Notes: generated from the letters alone by a model not told the origin. Positions 44,747 through 54,472 are shown, numbered from the stretch's first letter. The stretch is DNA of 64,000 bases from Acidobacteriota bacterium (GCA_016185425.1 JACPNQ010000006.1:124001-188000); one strand, 5' to 3'. Made by a program: numbers and translations.

Positions 44747-45586
44747 TCAGTCACTGGGTCGACTACCCTCCGCAGTGAGCGTCTGCGAGGGACGGGCATA
44801 GATGCTTCCGTCCTTCCGCAGATCGAACGTGGTCTTGCCCGGATCCCGGCGAAGGAGATCGTCGGCGTTCAGTCTGAATTTCTCAAGCCGGCGCTTGAAG
44901 TAACGGTCCCCGATGATCAGGGTTACGGCTTTGCCGCCCGCGTCCTGCATTACCTTTAGATTATCCGGATCGGAGGCGTCGACTTCGGAAATTTTTGCGG
45001 CGAGCTCACCGGCGTCGTTTACAAGCTTTTGCAGGCGGCCGACGCGGGTGCGGCGCTCCTCCTCATTCTGCTCGCGAGTTACTCCGGTTAACACTGGCAG
45101 GTTCAGCGAGTCCTGCGTTTCCGGCATGAGGATGTGGCCATCGGCATCAATGAGGGGAAGCGTGTTTTCACCAGGGAGTTGGACGAACGCGACAGGTTCG
45201 CGCTCCGCGATGCGGATCTGCAAGCGGTTCGGCCATATGCGTGTTACACGGGCGTCCTTGATCCAAGGGAGACGGAGCAACTCGTCGCGGCGCTGCCGCA
45301 GCGGCATCATGTAGAGGCTGCGGCCGTAATCCTTTTCAAATGTCGAGGCGATATAGCCGCGGGCGCTGTGTTTGACGCCGATGATTTCGACAGCGGGGCT
45401 TTCCTCACCCGGATACGGCGCGGCGGCGAGCGTGAACTGGGGATCGCGGATGAGGAAGTGCTCCAGTTGCATGGCGCCCCACAGGAGCGCCACGAGAGCC
45501 ATCGAGCCGAGGGTGGCGAGAATGAGTCCGCGGCGGATATTCCGGAATCGTTCTTCGTTGGTGTCGTTCTGCTGTTTCTTGGCCAT
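44747..45586 (-). CDS. ftsQ: Cell division protein FtsQ (POTRA-containing)
   Basis: A bitopic divisome protein: a cytoplasmic tail, one transmembrane segment (RRGLILATLGSMALVALLWG), a POTRA domain (VEIIGVKHSARGYIASTFEK, LLRLPWIKDARVTRIWPNRL) and the FtsQ domain (REPVAFVQLPGENTLPLIDA). The start at 45586 (MAKKQQNDTNEERFRN) is supported by AGGAG 9 bases upstream; a longer frame to 45640 would overlap murC. It follows murC by 11 bases. FtsQ is often the least conserved protein of the cluster, as here, but position and domains are consistent. Confidence 0.92.
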   Translation of the reverse strand: MAKKQQNDTNEERFRNIRRGLILATLGSMALVALLWGAMQLEHFLIRDPQFTLAAAPYPGEESPAVEIIGVKHSARGYIASTFEKDYGRSLYMMPLRQRRDELLRLPWIKDARVTRIWPNRLQIRIAEREPVAFVQLPGENTLPLIDADGHILMPETQDSLNLPVLTGVTREQNEEERRTRVGRLQKLVNDAGELAAKISEVDASDPDNLKVMQDAGGKAVTLIIGDRYFKRRLEKFRLNADDLLRRDPGKTTFDLRKDGSIYARPSQTLTAEGSRPSD

Positions 45587-45597
45587 GACAGGTACTC

Positions 45598-46971
45598 CTA
45601 CGATCGAAGTTTTGCGAGCAGCCTGTCGCCAGACTGCCACACGGTGCCCGCGCCGAGTGTGACGACGGCGTCACCAGGCTGGGCGATGGAGGCGATGAGA
45701 TCGACGGCGCGGTCGATGGTGCCGGCGAGGTGCGTTTCGCGATGGCCGAAGGCGCGGAGGCGATCGGCAAGGACGGCGCTGGAGACGCCTTCAATCGGAG
45801 GCTCCGAAGCGGCGTAGATATCGAGCAAGGCGACAGTGTCCGCTTGATGAAAGCTGCGGGCGAAGTCGTCCATGAGGTGCTGCGTGCGCGTGTAGCGATG
45901 GGGCTGGAAGATAACGTGGACGCGCTTGAACTGGCAGAGCCGCGCGGCGGCGAGCGTGGCGCGAATTTCGGTTGGATGATGGCCGTAGTCGTCGATGACG
46001 GTGATTCCGGCGGCCTCACCGCGATTCTGGAAACGCCGGTCGACACCGAGATACTCGGCCAAACCGGCGCGGATCTTGTCATTTGGGACTTCAAGCTCGC
46101 GCGCGACAGCCGCGGCGGCGGTGGCGTTCAGCACGTTATGCATGCCGGGCACGTTGAGCGCAAATTCGCCGAGATCCTCGCCGCGGAATTTCAGGTGGAA
46201 GCGGCTGGCCATGTGGCCGAGATTGATTTCGGAGATGTGAAGATCGGCCTGCGCGCTGACGCCGTAGGTTACGGTGCGCCGGCGGACGCCGCCGAGCACC
46301 TGTTGGACGTTTTCATCGTCGAGGCAGAGGATGGCGCAACCGTAAAAGGGAACCTTGTTGACGAATTCAGTGAAGGAGCGGCGGATCTCCTCAATCGAGT
46401 GGTAATGGTCGAGGTGCTCCCGATCGATGTTGGTGACGACAGCGATGATGGGTGCGAGCTTGAGGAATGAACCGTCGGACTCGTCCGACTCGACGACGAG
46501 GAAATCGCTCTTGCCCATGCGCGCATTGGATCCACCGAGCGTGGAAACACGGCCGCCGACGACTACGGTGGGATCAAGACCGGCGTGGGCAAGCATTGTC
46601 GCGGTCATTGACGTGGTGGATGTCTTGCCGTGGCTGCCCGCGATGGCGATGCCGTATTTCAGACGCATCAGCTCGGCGAGCAGCTCGCCGCGGGGGATGA
46701 CGGGGATACCGAGGCGGCGCGCTTCGACGAGCTCGGGGTTGGATTCGTTGACGGCGCTGGTGACGACGAGCGCTTTTGCGCCGGCGATGTGGGCGGCGGA
46801 GTGACCTTCGTGAATGGTTGCGCCGAGTGCCTGCAGGCGGTCCGTGACGGGTGTGAGCTTCACGTCGGAGCCGCTGATTGTATAGCCGAGATTCAACAGG
46901 ATTTCAGCGATGCCGGACATACCGATGCCGCCGATTCCAGTGAAGTGCAGGCGTTGGGGCTTATAGAACAT
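45598..46971 (-). CDS. murC: UDP-N-acetylmuramate--L-alanine ligase
   Basis: Adds L-Ala to UDP-MurNAc, the first amino-acid step of peptidoglycan precursor synthesis. The N-terminal HFTGIGGIGMSGIAEILLNL nucleotide-fold motif, the ATP loop AGSHGKTSTTSMTATMLA, ESDESDGSFLKL and the late VIDDYGHHPTEIRATLAA are all present. 457 aa, as expected. Cytoplasmic. It starts 27 bases after murG and is followed directly by ftsQ; the usual murB and ddl genes are not between them. Confidence 0.96.
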   Translation of the reverse strand: MFYKPQRLHFTGIGGIGMSGIAEILLNLGYTISGSDVKLTPVTDRLQALGATIHEGHSAAHIAGAKALVVTSAVNESNPELVEARRLGIPVIPRGELLAELMRLKYGIAIAGSHGKTSTTSMTATMLAHAGLDPTVVVGGRVSTLGGSNARMGKSDFLVVESDESDGSFLKLAPIIAVVTNIDREHLDHYHSIEEIRRSFTEFVNKVPFYGCAILCLDDENVQQVLGGVRRRTVTYGVSAQADLHISEINLGHMASRFHLKFRGEDLGEFALNVPGMHNVLNATAAAAVARELEVPNDKIRAGLAEYLGVDRRFQNRGEAAGITVIDDYGHHPTEIRATLAAARLCQFKRVHVIFQPHRYTRTQHLMDDFARSFHQADTVALLDIYAASEPPIEGVSSAVLADRLRAFGHRETHLAGTIDRAVDLIASIAQPGDAVVTLGAGTVWQSGDRLLAKLRS

Positions 46972-46998
46972 TCTTATATCGTATTGTTTTAACCAATT

Positions 46999-48057
46999 TT
47001 ACGCTTCCGCGTACTCCTCCAGGAGATGGGCGGCGCGGGAGGCGGCGCCGGGCTTCGCCTGTGCACGGGCGGCACGAGCCATGGATTCGAGATTGCCGTT
47101 TTCGAGGCAGGCCTCAATTTCGCGAAGCATGCGCGGGCCGTCGAACTCCTTGTCGGGTGTAACACGCGCCGCGCCGGCCCGTTCCATGGCGCGGGCGTTG
47201 GCCATTTGGTGGTCGTCGGCGGCGTAGGGATACGGAACAAGGATGGCGGGTTTGCCGGCGGCGGCGAGCTCGGCGACGGTGCCGGCGCCGGAACGGCAGA
47301 CGAGCAGGTCGGCTTGGGCGTAGGCCTTGGGCATGTCGTCGATAAACGGGACGATGTCGATATCGGGATGCCGGATGGCGGCGGCGAGCTCGGCGTACAT
47401 ATCGCGGCCAGTCTGGAGAATGATCTTGACCGGCCGCCGAAGGAGATCGATGAGGCCCTTTGTGGCAAGATTCAGCGTACGGGAACCGCGGCTACCGCCG
47501 GTGACGAGGACGACGGGCGGGTCGGCGCGAGGCTTTTCCGGCAACGCGAAGAACTCCGGGCGCACGGGAAGGCCGGCGATCTCGGCGCGATCGTGCGGGA
47601 AGTAGGGAAGCGCTTCGCTGAAGTTGACGAGAGCGCGGCGGGCGAAGCGGGCCATGCGGCGGTTCGTCATCCCGGGCATCGCGTTCGGCTCCATCAGCAC
47701 GACTGGAATTCCCGCGAGGGCCGCGGCAAGGACGACGGGGGCGGCGGCGTAGCCGCCCATGCTGAAGACACCGGCGGCGTTGTACCTGCGAAGGATGCGG
47801 CGGGCGGCGAGGACGCTGGACGGCAGCTCAATCAAAGTGCGGGCGCGACGGACGAGGCTGAGGTTTTTCAGCCCGCCGATTTCAATCCACTCGATGGGGA
47901 ATCCCGCGGCGGGGACGAGGCGGGACTCCATACCATCGCGAGTGCCGATGAATACGGGCTGGTGGCCGCGCACCGTGAGCTCGCGCGCGACGGCGATACC
48001 GGGGATGACGTGTCCTCCGGTGCCCCCACCGGCCATGACGAAGACTCGCTGGGGCAT
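46999..48057 (-). CDS. murG: Undecaprenyldiphospho-muramoylpentapeptide beta-N-acetylglucosaminyltransferase
   Basis: Converts lipid I to lipid II on the inner face of the membrane. The GT28 hallmarks are clear: AGGGTGGHVIPGIAVARELT at the N-terminus (GGTGGH diphosphate/undecaprenyl site), VLVTGGSRGSRTLNLATKGL, and CRSGAGTVAELAAAGKPAIL with the UDP-GlcNAc-binding pattern. 352 aa, the usual length. The start shares one base with the ftsW stop (TAATG), indicating coupled translation of flippase-polymerase and transferase. Confidence 0.96.
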   Translation of the reverse strand: MPQRVFVMAGGGTGGHVIPGIAVARELTVRGHQPVFIGTRDGMESRLVPAAGFPIEWIEIGGLKNLSLVRRARTLIELPSSVLAARRILRRYNAAGVFSMGGYAAAPVVLAAALAGIPVVLMEPNAMPGMTNRRMARFARRALVNFSEALPYFPHDRAEIAGLPVRPEFFALPEKPRADPPVVLVTGGSRGSRTLNLATKGLIDLLRRPVKIILQTGRDMYAELAAAIRHPDIDIVPFIDDMPKAYAQADLLVCRSGAGTVAELAAAGKPAILVPYPYAADDHQMANARAMERAGAARVTPDKEFDGPRMLREIEACLENGNLESMARAARAQAKPGAASRAAHLLEEYAEA

Positions 48058-49199
48058 TAGCCGACGTTCTCGCTGATGTTGAGCAGGATGCCGAGCGAGG
48101 CGAGCGTGGCGAGAAGGGAGCTGCCCCCATAGCTGATCATGGGCAGGGGAATGCCTTTTGTCGGACCGAGCCCGAGGACAACGGTGATGTTGAACAGCGC
48201 CTGGAAGGCGATGGCAATGGTGAGTCCCAGGGCGAGCAGCCGGCCATAGTCATCCGGCGTCAATAAGAAAATGCGTATGCCTCGCCAGAGGATGATGAAG
48301 TAGCCGAAGAGAACGGCTGTGGTGCCCCAGAGGCCAAGCTCCTCGCCGATGACGGCGTAGATGAAGTCGGTGTGCGACTCGGGCAGATAGAAGTGCTTCT
48401 GCCTGCCGTGCATCAGCCCGAGTCCGAATACGCCCGCGGAACCGTGCGCAATTTTGGCCTGGCGCGCCTGGTAGCCGGTGTCGCTGACACTGGCGGAGCT
48501 GAGGATGTAGGGCTTGATCCTGCCGGTGGCGTCGTACTTGTCGACGAGTTCGTAAGTGGGGTCGACCATCTCGACGACGCGGCGGAGGCGGTAGGGCTTG
48601 GAGACGATGGCGATGCCCATGCAGACGACGGCGAGGGTTGCGGCGGTGGCCATGAAGCGGCGGTCGAGCCCGGCGACGTAGAACATGACGACCGCGGTGA
48701 CAGCGAGAACGACGGCCGTGCCGAGGTCGGCGATGGCGACGAGCAGGAATAATAAGCCGAGCAGGAGGGCCGCGGGCCGGAGGGTGAATTTAGTATCGTT
48801 GATGGCCGGTTGCCGCCAGGTGAGGAAGTAGGCGAGGAAGATGACCATAGCGGGTTTGGCGAGCTCGGACGGCTGAATGTTGCCGATGCCGATGGGAATC
48901 CAGCGATGGCGCGGGTCGACGAAGTAGGCGACGGGGAGCAGGAAGAGGACGGCCGCCAGCGGCCCGAACGCCCACTCCGGACGGCGGAGATTACGATAGT
49001 TGAAGCGGCGCAGGAGCATCAACGCGAGAAAGCCGGCGGCGGCCCAGCCAAGCTGCATGAGTAGGAAGTAGTAGGGCGGTTTGTTATAGAGCGCCTGGGC
49101 CGTGATGGACGAGGCGGAATAGATCATGATGAGGCCACCGGCGACCATGCAGGCGACGGTGGAGAACAATGTCCAATCCATTGCGACGCGCTTAGACAT
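48057..49199 (-). CDS. ftsW: Peptidoglycan glycosyltransferase FtsW (SEDS family)
   Basis: This SEDS protein polymerises septal glycan strands together with FtsI. About ten transmembrane helices run through 380 residues. IGIGNIQPSELAKPAMVIFL, GLGLMHGRQKHFYLPESHTD and GPTKGIPLPMISYGGSSLLA are the conserved SEDS signatures, including the catalytic Asp in the HTD motif. Between RRVVEMVDPTYELV and GYQARQAKIAHGSA there is an insertion of about 25-30 residues compared with E. coli FtsW. The murG start overlaps its stop by one base; murD ends 16 bases upstream. Confidence 0.95.
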   Translation of the reverse strand: MSKRVAMDWTLFSTVACMVAGGLIMIYSASSITAQALYNKPPYYFLLMQLGWAAAGFLALMLLRRFNYRNLRRPEWAFGPLAAVLFLLPVAYFVDPRHRWIPIGIGNIQPSELAKPAMVIFLAYFLTWRQPAINDTKFTLRPAALLLGLLFLLVAIADLGTAVVLAVTAVVMFYVAGLDRRFMATAATLAVVCMGIAIVSKPYRLRRVVEMVDPTYELVDKYDATGRIKPYILSSASVSDTGYQARQAKIAHGSAGVFGLGLMHGRQKHFYLPESHTDFIYAVIGEELGLWGTTAVLFGYFIILWRGIRIFLLTPDDYGRLLALGLTIAIAFQALFNITVVLGLGPTKGIPLPMISYGGSSLLATLASLGILLNISENVG

Positions 49200-49215
49200 T
49201 CTGGTACTCCATTGC

Positions 49216-50529
49216 TTACAGGCTATTGACGATTTCTTTGAACGACCGGCCGCGGTGTTCGTAGCTTTGATACTGATCGAAGCTGGCGCAGGCTGGAGAT
49301 AGCAAGACGACGTCTCCCGGCGCCGCTTGCCGGCGCGCCGCGCGAATAGCCTTATCGAGGGTATCGCAATCGGCGAGGGGCAGGGAAGGATTCATTTCGG
49401 ACAGGTGTCCGCGAATGATTGGCGCGGCGGCTCCGATAAGGAGAATCCCTTTGGCCTTCGGCGCCAGGCGGGCGGCGAGAGGGCGATAATCGCTGTGTTT
49501 GTCCTTACCGCCGAGGACGATCCACAGGTTGCCGGGGAATGCGTCGATGGCCTTTTCGGCCGCGTCGACATTGGTGGCTTTGGAGTCGTTGAAATAGCGG
49601 ACGCCGTCGAGCTCGCGCACGAATTCGATGCGGTGTTCCACGCCGGGAAAGCTCTTCACGGCATCGGCGATGGTTGGAATGGGGATGTTGGCGAGCCACG
49701 CAGCGGCGGCAGCGGCCATGACGTTTTCGACGTTGTGCCGGCCGACGAGCGGTATCTCGGATTCCGCCATCAGACGCGAACTACCCAGCCAGATAGCGCC
49801 ATCGATGCTGGCGACGCCGCTAGCGGACGGTTGATCGAGATTGAACCAGATCACGCTTGCCTTGGTGCGGCCGGCCAGCGCGCGGGTATTGGGTTCGGCG
49901 GCGTTGAGGATCGCGAAGTCTTCCGGTCTCTGCGTTTCGATGAGGCGCGCCTTGGCGTCGACGTAGCGTTCCATGGTTTGGTGCCGGTCGAGATGGTCGG
50001 GCGTGATGTTGAGCACCAGCGAGATGTTGGCGCGGAAGTTTTCGATGGTTTCGAGCTGGAAGCTGGAGAGTTCGAGGACGACGGTGGTGGCGGGCGTTGA
50101 TTGCGCGATAAGATCGGTGACGGGCACGCCGATGTTTCCGCCGGTCAGCGTGAGGCGCCCCGCGTGTTTGAAGATGTGGCCGGTGAGCGCCGTTGTCGTC
50201 GTTTTGCCGTTCGCGCCGGTGACGCCGATGATGAAGCCGGTGAGCTCTTCGGCGGCGAGTTCCAACTCACCGATGATACGCGCGCCGCGAGCGCGCGCCC
50301 TTTCGAAGAAGGGTAGCTCAAGAGGAACGCCGGGAGACTGAATGATGAGAGCGAAGCCATCGGAATCGGTTTCGGATTGACCAATGACGGGGAAGCCGGG
50401 ATCGGCGGCGGGCGGGTTATTGTCGGAAAGGGTGACCGCAGCGCCGCGCGCGCGGAGGTACTTCGCGGCGGCGAGGCCGGACTTGCCGGCGCCGGCCACG
50501 AGAACCTTCTTGTTGGAATAGCTGGTCAT
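49216..50529 (-). CDS. murD: UDP-N-acetylmuramoyl-L-alanine--D-glutamate ligase
   Basis: Adds D-Glu to UDP-MurNAc-L-Ala. LVAGAGKSGLAAAKYLRARG begins the UDP-binding domain, the central ATPase loop is IGVTGANGKTTTTALTGHIF, and YFNDSKATNVDAAEKAIDAF plus VLLSPACASFDQYQSYEHRG mark the C-terminal domain. 437 aa. Its start codon directly abuts the mraY stop (no gap), and ftsW follows after 16 bases, the standard dcw order. Confidence 0.96.
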   Translation of the reverse strand: MTSYSNKKVLVAGAGKSGLAAAKYLRARGAAVTLSDNNPPAADPGFPVIGQSETDSDGFALIIQSPGVPLELPFFERARARGARIIGELELAAEELTGFIIGVTGANGKTTTTALTGHIFKHAGRLTLTGGNIGVPVTDLIAQSTPATTVVLELSSFQLETIENFRANISLVLNITPDHLDRHQTMERYVDAKARLIETQRPEDFAILNAAEPNTRALAGRTKASVIWFNLDQPSASGVASIDGAIWLGSSRLMAESEIPLVGRHNVENVMAAAAAAWLANIPIPTIADAVKSFPGVEHRIEFVRELDGVRYFNDSKATNVDAAEKAIDAFPGNLWIVLGGKDKHSDYRPLAARLAPKAKGILLIGAAAPIIRGHLSEMNPSLPLADCDTLDKAIRAARRQAAPGDVVLLSPACASFDQYQSYEHRGRSFKEIVNSL

Positions 50530-51660
50530 TTAGCGGAGTTTGAGAGTGGTCAGCGCGAAGAGAGCCATGATGAGACCCATGATCCAGAAGCGAGTGATGA
50601 CCTTGGCTTCGTGCCAGCCGAGCAGTTCAAAGTGGTGATGCAGCGGAGCCATTTTGAAGATGCGCTTCTTGCGAAGTTTGTAGCTGCCGACCTGGAGAAC
50701 GACGCTCATCAGCTCCATGACATAGACGCCGCCAATGAAGAGAAGGAGCGCTTCCTGCTTGATGAGGACAGCGACGGTACCCATGGCGCCGCCGAGACCG
50801 AGTGCGCCAACGTCGCCCATAAACACCTCGGCCGGATGCGCGTTGTACCAAAGGAATCCTAGCGACGCGCCTGTCATTGCGCCGCAGAAGATGGTGAGTT
50901 CGCCGGCGCCGGGAAGGCGGGCAATGTCGAGATAGGTGGCGAACTCGCGATGGCCGCTTAGGTAGGTGAGAATTGTCATTGCGCCGCCGGCGATGACCAT
51001 GAGGCCGATGGCCAGGCCATCAAGACCGTCGGTGAGATTCACGGCGTTGGAGGAGCCGGCGAGCACTATGACGAGGAAGAGGAAGAAAAAGACAAACGCG
51101 AAGGGATAGGTAAGTGGATTGTGCAACCAGTCCGAAACCAACAGATCAGGCTTAAACGTTTTGAAGAACGGGATGTTCATGCTGGTGGCATAACCGCCTC
51201 GGGCATGCAGGCCGAGGAGCATGATGCCGATGAGCACGGAGCAGAGCACCTGCAGGGCGAACTTTTTGCGCGCGGTGAGCCCGAGGTTGCGCATCTTCTT
51301 CACTTTGGTGAAGTCGTCGTAAAAACCGATAGTGCCGAAGCTTATCAGCCCGAACAAGGCGATCCAGATGTAGGGATTGGTGAGGTTCGCCCAGAGCAGA
51401 GTCGGTACCACGATGGCGATCACGATGAGCAGCCCGCCCATTGTCGGCGTGCCGGCCTTTTTCTGGTGGTTGGCGACATCTTCATGGATGTGTTGGCCGA
51501 TTTGGAATTCTCGCAGCTTGCGAATCAGCCAGGGGCCGAGCCAGATGGAAATGAAGAGGGCGGACAGACTCGCAAATGCCGTACGGAAGGTAACGTAGCC
51601 GAACAGGCGGGCCGGACCGAATTGCGGAAACAGTTTTTCGAAGAGCAGCCAATAGAGCAT
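50530..51660 (-). CDS. mraY: Phospho-N-acetylmuramoyl-pentapeptide-transferase
   Basis: An inner-membrane enzyme that loads UDP-MurNAc-pentapeptide onto undecaprenyl phosphate to give lipid I. Ten membrane helices are expected over 376 residues. Conserved cytoplasmic loops are visible: NHQKKAGTPTMGGLLIVI, FYDDFTKVKK (DD motif), SSNAVNLTDGLDGLAIGL and MAPLHHHFELLGWHEAKVIT (HHH motif). The start at 51660 (MLYWLLFEKLFPQFGPARLF) shares one base with the murF stop (TAATG); a longer frame to 51720 lies inside murF. Confidence 0.96.
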   Translation of the reverse strand: MLYWLLFEKLFPQFGPARLFGYVTFRTAFASLSALFISIWLGPWLIRKLREFQIGQHIHEDVANHQKKAGTPTMGGLLIVIAIVVPTLLWANLTNPYIWIALFGLISFGTIGFYDDFTKVKKMRNLGLTARKKFALQVLCSVLIGIMLLGLHARGGYATSMNIPFFKTFKPDLLVSDWLHNPLTYPFAFVFFFLFLVIVLAGSSNAVNLTDGLDGLAIGLMVIAGGAMTILTYLSGHREFATYLDIARLPGAGELTIFCGAMTGASLGFLWYNAHPAEVFMGDVGALGLGGAMGTVAVLIKQEALLLFIGGVYVMELMSVVLQVGSYKLRKKRIFKMAPLHHHFELLGWHEAKVITRFWIMGLIMALFALTTLKLR

Positions 51661-53003
51661 TAACCGGCCATGAACCTTTCCAGGGCTAGTTCGACGCGAG
51701 TGCCGCGTGAGCCCTTGCATAGCACGACATCGCCAGGCCGGGCGATGGTGCGGAGAGCCTCGCCGGCTTCGGCGGGTTCCTCAAAAAACAGCGCCTCGGC
51801 GCCGGCTTCCCTGGCGGCGTCGGCGAGATAGCGGGCGGCGCCGCGGATGCCGATAACGGTGTCAACACCGCGGGCGGCCGCGTGAGCGCCGACAGCGCGA
51901 TGGAGCGGCTCCGCCCATGCGCCGAGCTCCAGCATCTCGCCGAGCACGGCGATCCTGCGCTCGCCAGGTATGGCGGCCAAGGTATCGATCATCGCTTTGG
52001 CCGCTTCCGGATTGCTGTTGTAGCAGTCGTTCAAGATGGTGATGCCGTTATGGATAATGCGCTCCCCGCGCATTTTTCCGCTTTGCAGCGTACGCGCGGC
52101 GGCGGCCATCACTTCCATCGGGATTCGGAGTATAGATCCTGTAGCGACGCCCGCAGTTACATTCAAAACCCCGTGACGGCCGGGAAGATTGATTTGAAAC
52201 GGGATGTCGCCGATGCGGAATGAGGCACCATCGGCGGTGAGGACGACATCTTCCGCGCGGACCTCGGCGCCTGGCTCGATGCCGTAGGTTATGGTACGGC
52301 CGGGATGAACGGCGGCAAAGGCGCGGACGCGCGGGTCATCATTGTTGAGCACCGCGATGCCATTTGGGCCGAGTGATTCAATCAGCTCGCGCTTGGCCAG
52401 GGCGACACCTTCGACCGACTCGAAATTCTCGATGTGGGCCGCGCCGACATTGGTGACGACGCCGATATCGGGCCTAGCGATCTCGCACAGGAAGCGGATC
52501 TCACCGGCATGGTTCATGCCCATTTCGAGGATGCCCGCCTCGGCGTTTTCGTCCATTCGAAGAAGGGAGAGGGGCAGGCCGATGTGGTTGTTCAGGTTTC
52601 CCTCGTTGCGGGTGATGCGGCGGGCCGCGCCCGCCAGGGCGGAGATCGTGTCCTTCGTGGTCGTCTTGCCGGCGCTGCCGGTGATGGCGATCAGCGGGAA
52701 GCGCAACCGTGGCCGGGCGCGGCGGGCAAGGTCCTGGAGCGCCCGCAGCGTGTCGGCGACCCGGATAAGCCTCATTTCACCGGTTTCGGGCCAGTGGCGC
52801 TGGTCGACGATGGCGGCGGACGCACCGCCCTGGGCGGCGGCTTGCAGGAAGCTGTGGCCATCATGATTCTCACCGCGTAACGCAAAATAGGCGGCGCCGG
52901 GGCGAAGGGTACGCGTGTCGATGCTCCACTCGGAGACCGCTGTGCCGGGAACGGCCGAATCGCTGCCGGTGAGTTGCGCGACCTCCGTAAGCGTGAGAGT
53001 CAT
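51660..53003 (-). CDS. murF: UDP-N-acetylmuramoyl-tripeptide--D-alanyl-D-alanine ligase
   Basis: Adds D-Ala-D-Ala to the UDP-MurNAc-tripeptide, the last cytoplasmic step. The N-terminal domain has SIDTRTLRPGAAYFALRGEN, the ATP loop is LIAITGSAGKTTTKDTISAL, and EGNLNNHIGLPLSLLRMDEN plus EMGMNHAGEIRFLCEIARPD are family-diagnostic. The C-terminal domain includes LNDCYNSNPEAAKAMIDTLA. 447 aa. The start overlaps the murE stop as ATGA and the stop overlaps the mraY start, so the genes are tightly coupled. Confidence 0.96.
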   Translation of the reverse strand: MTLTLTEVAQLTGSDSAVPGTAVSEWSIDTRTLRPGAAYFALRGENHDGHSFLQAAAQGGASAAIVDQRHWPETGEMRLIRVADTLRALQDLARRARPRLRFPLIAITGSAGKTTTKDTISALAGAARRITRNEGNLNNHIGLPLSLLRMDENAEAGILEMGMNHAGEIRFLCEIARPDIGVVTNVGAAHIENFESVEGVALAKRELIESLGPNGIAVLNNDDPRVRAFAAVHPGRTITYGIEPGAEVRAEDVVLTADGASFRIGDIPFQINLPGRHGVLNVTAGVATGSILRIPMEVMAAAARTLQSGKMRGERIIHNGITILNDCYNSNPEAAKAMIDTLAAIPGERRIAVLGEMLELGAWAEPLHRAVGAHAAARGVDTVIGIRGAARYLADAAREAGAEALFFEEPAEAGEALRTIARPGDVVLCKGSRGTRVELALERFMAG

Positions 53004-54472
53004 CTGACGCCACGCTCCCGCAGCGCGCGCGCCGCCACTTCCCCGTCGCTGAAATGTATCTTCGTGCCGCCGATGATCTGATAGTCTTCGTGGCCTTTGC
53101 CGGTGAGCAGGACAATGTCGCCGGCACGGGCTTCGTTGATGACGGCGCGAATCGCCTTCTCCCGGTCGGGTTCGACGATCAGAGGAGTGTCGAAGCGCCG
53201 GGCGCCGACAACGGCGTCGTTGATGATGGCAATGGGATCTTCGCTGCGTGGATTGTCGCTGGTGAGGACGACGAAATCGCTGTCCTTTGCGGCGGCCATG
53301 CCCATTAACGGACGTTTCGCGCGGTCGCGGTCACCGCCGCAGCCGAACAGGGTAAGGACACGGCCCTTGCCGCCGAGTAACTGGCGCGCTACGCGAATCA
53401 CATTGGTGATGGCCGCGTCTGTGTGGGCGTAGTCGACGACGACGAGAAAATCCTGTCCGGCGTCGACGCGCTCAAAGCGGCCGGGTACACCGGGAAAAGC
53501 TTCGACGCCGGCAGCGATCTGATCCCAGGTCAAGCCGACGGAATGGCAGGCCGCGGCCGCTGCGAGGATGTTGTAAACGTTGATGTCGCCGGCGAGGCGG
53601 GATTGGATTTTGGTTTTTCCCTCAATCGTGAAGCGCAGGCCGAAAAAGCCGGACTCGATGTCGACCGCGCGAATATCGGCGCCGGGTTGGAGACCATACG
53701 TCAGGAGGCGTGACGACGGGGAGACTTCGATACGCGGGGTCCATTCGTCGTCGGCGTTCAAGATCGCGGCGCGAGGGGAAAAGTCCGGGCCGAAGAGGCG
53801 GGCTTTGGCGGCGAAGTACTCTTCCATCGTCAGGTGGAAGTCGAGATGGTCGCGCGTGAGATTTGTGAAGACGGCGGCCGCCGTTTGCAGCCCCTCCACG
53901 CGACCAAGCGCCAGCGCATGCGACGAGATTTCCATCGAGAGAAACCGTCCGCCGCAGTCGCGCGTGTCCGCGGCGATTCGGAAGATGTCGAGGGACTCGG
54001 GTGTTGTGTTCACCGCCGGCCGCGGTACGCCGCAGATGTGATACCCGATGGTGTTGATGAGTGATGTCTTGTAACCTGCGTGACGGCAGATACCGTCGGC
54101 GAGCATGGTGCCAGTCGACTTGCCGTTCGTTCCGGTGAACGCGATGATGTCGATGCTCGTATCCGGCGAGCCGTAGAAGCGTTTTGCAGCCGTGGCGAGA
54201 GCATGGCGGCCGTGTTTGACGACGAGGAACGGATGCACGGGCGGGGAGGCGGGCGCCGCTTCATAAACGACAGCGACGGCGCCCCGTGCAATGGCATCAT
54301 CGGCAAACCGGCCGCCATCCACTTTGCTTCCAGCGAACGCAAAGAACAGGTAACCGGGCCCGGCCTGGCGGGAATCGTAAGCCAGGCCGAGCACGGGAAG
54401 GTTGAGGGTTTCCACGGAGGAGGCGTGGACGACGCCCGCTCCGCCGAGAAGTTCGTTGACGGTCATGGGCAC
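53000..54472 (-). CDS. murE: UDP-N-acetylmuramoyl-L-alanyl-D-glutamate--2,6-diaminopimelate ligase
   Basis: Adds the third amino acid to the peptide stem. The ATP loop reads IIAFTGTNGKSTGTMLADGI, with Ser after the Lys where Thr is usual. LDFHLTMEEYFAAKARLF, VVDYAHTDAAITNVIRVARQ and VLTSDNPRSEDPIAIINDAV follow. The DNPR motif is the one associated with meso-diaminopimelate specificity, so the peptidoglycan is predicted to be DAP-type. 490 aa. The start may be the GTG at 54472, immediately after the ftsI stop, or the ATG two codons in (54466). Confidence 0.95.
   Translation of the reverse strand: MPMTVNELLGGAGVVHASSVETLNLPVLGLAYDSRQAGPGYLFFAFAGSKVDGGRFADDAIARGAVAVVYEAAPASPPVHPFLVVKHGRHALATAAKRFYGSPDTSIDIIAFTGTNGKSTGTMLADGICRHAGYKTSLINTIGYHICGVPRPAVNTTPESLDIFRIAADTRDCGGRFLSMEISSHALALGRVEGLQTAAAVFTNLTRDHLDFHLTMEEYFAAKARLFGPDFSPRAAILNADDEWTPRIEVSPSSRLLTYGLQPGADIRAVDIESGFFGLRFTIEGKTKIQSRLAGDINVYNILAAAAACHSVGLTWDQIAAGVEAFPGVPGRFERVDAGQDFLVVVDYAHTDAAITNVIRVARQLLGGKGRVLTLFGCGGDRDRAKRPLMGMAAAKDSDFVVLTSDNPRSEDPIAIINDAVVGARRFDTPLIVEPDREKAIRAVINEARAGDIVLLTGKGHEDYQIIGGTKIHFSDGEVAARALRERGVR

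Noticed and set aside
43578..44801. Plus-strand open frame of 407 codons opposite ftsA
   Set aside because: Pure antisense shadow of ftsA; no start signal and no domain.
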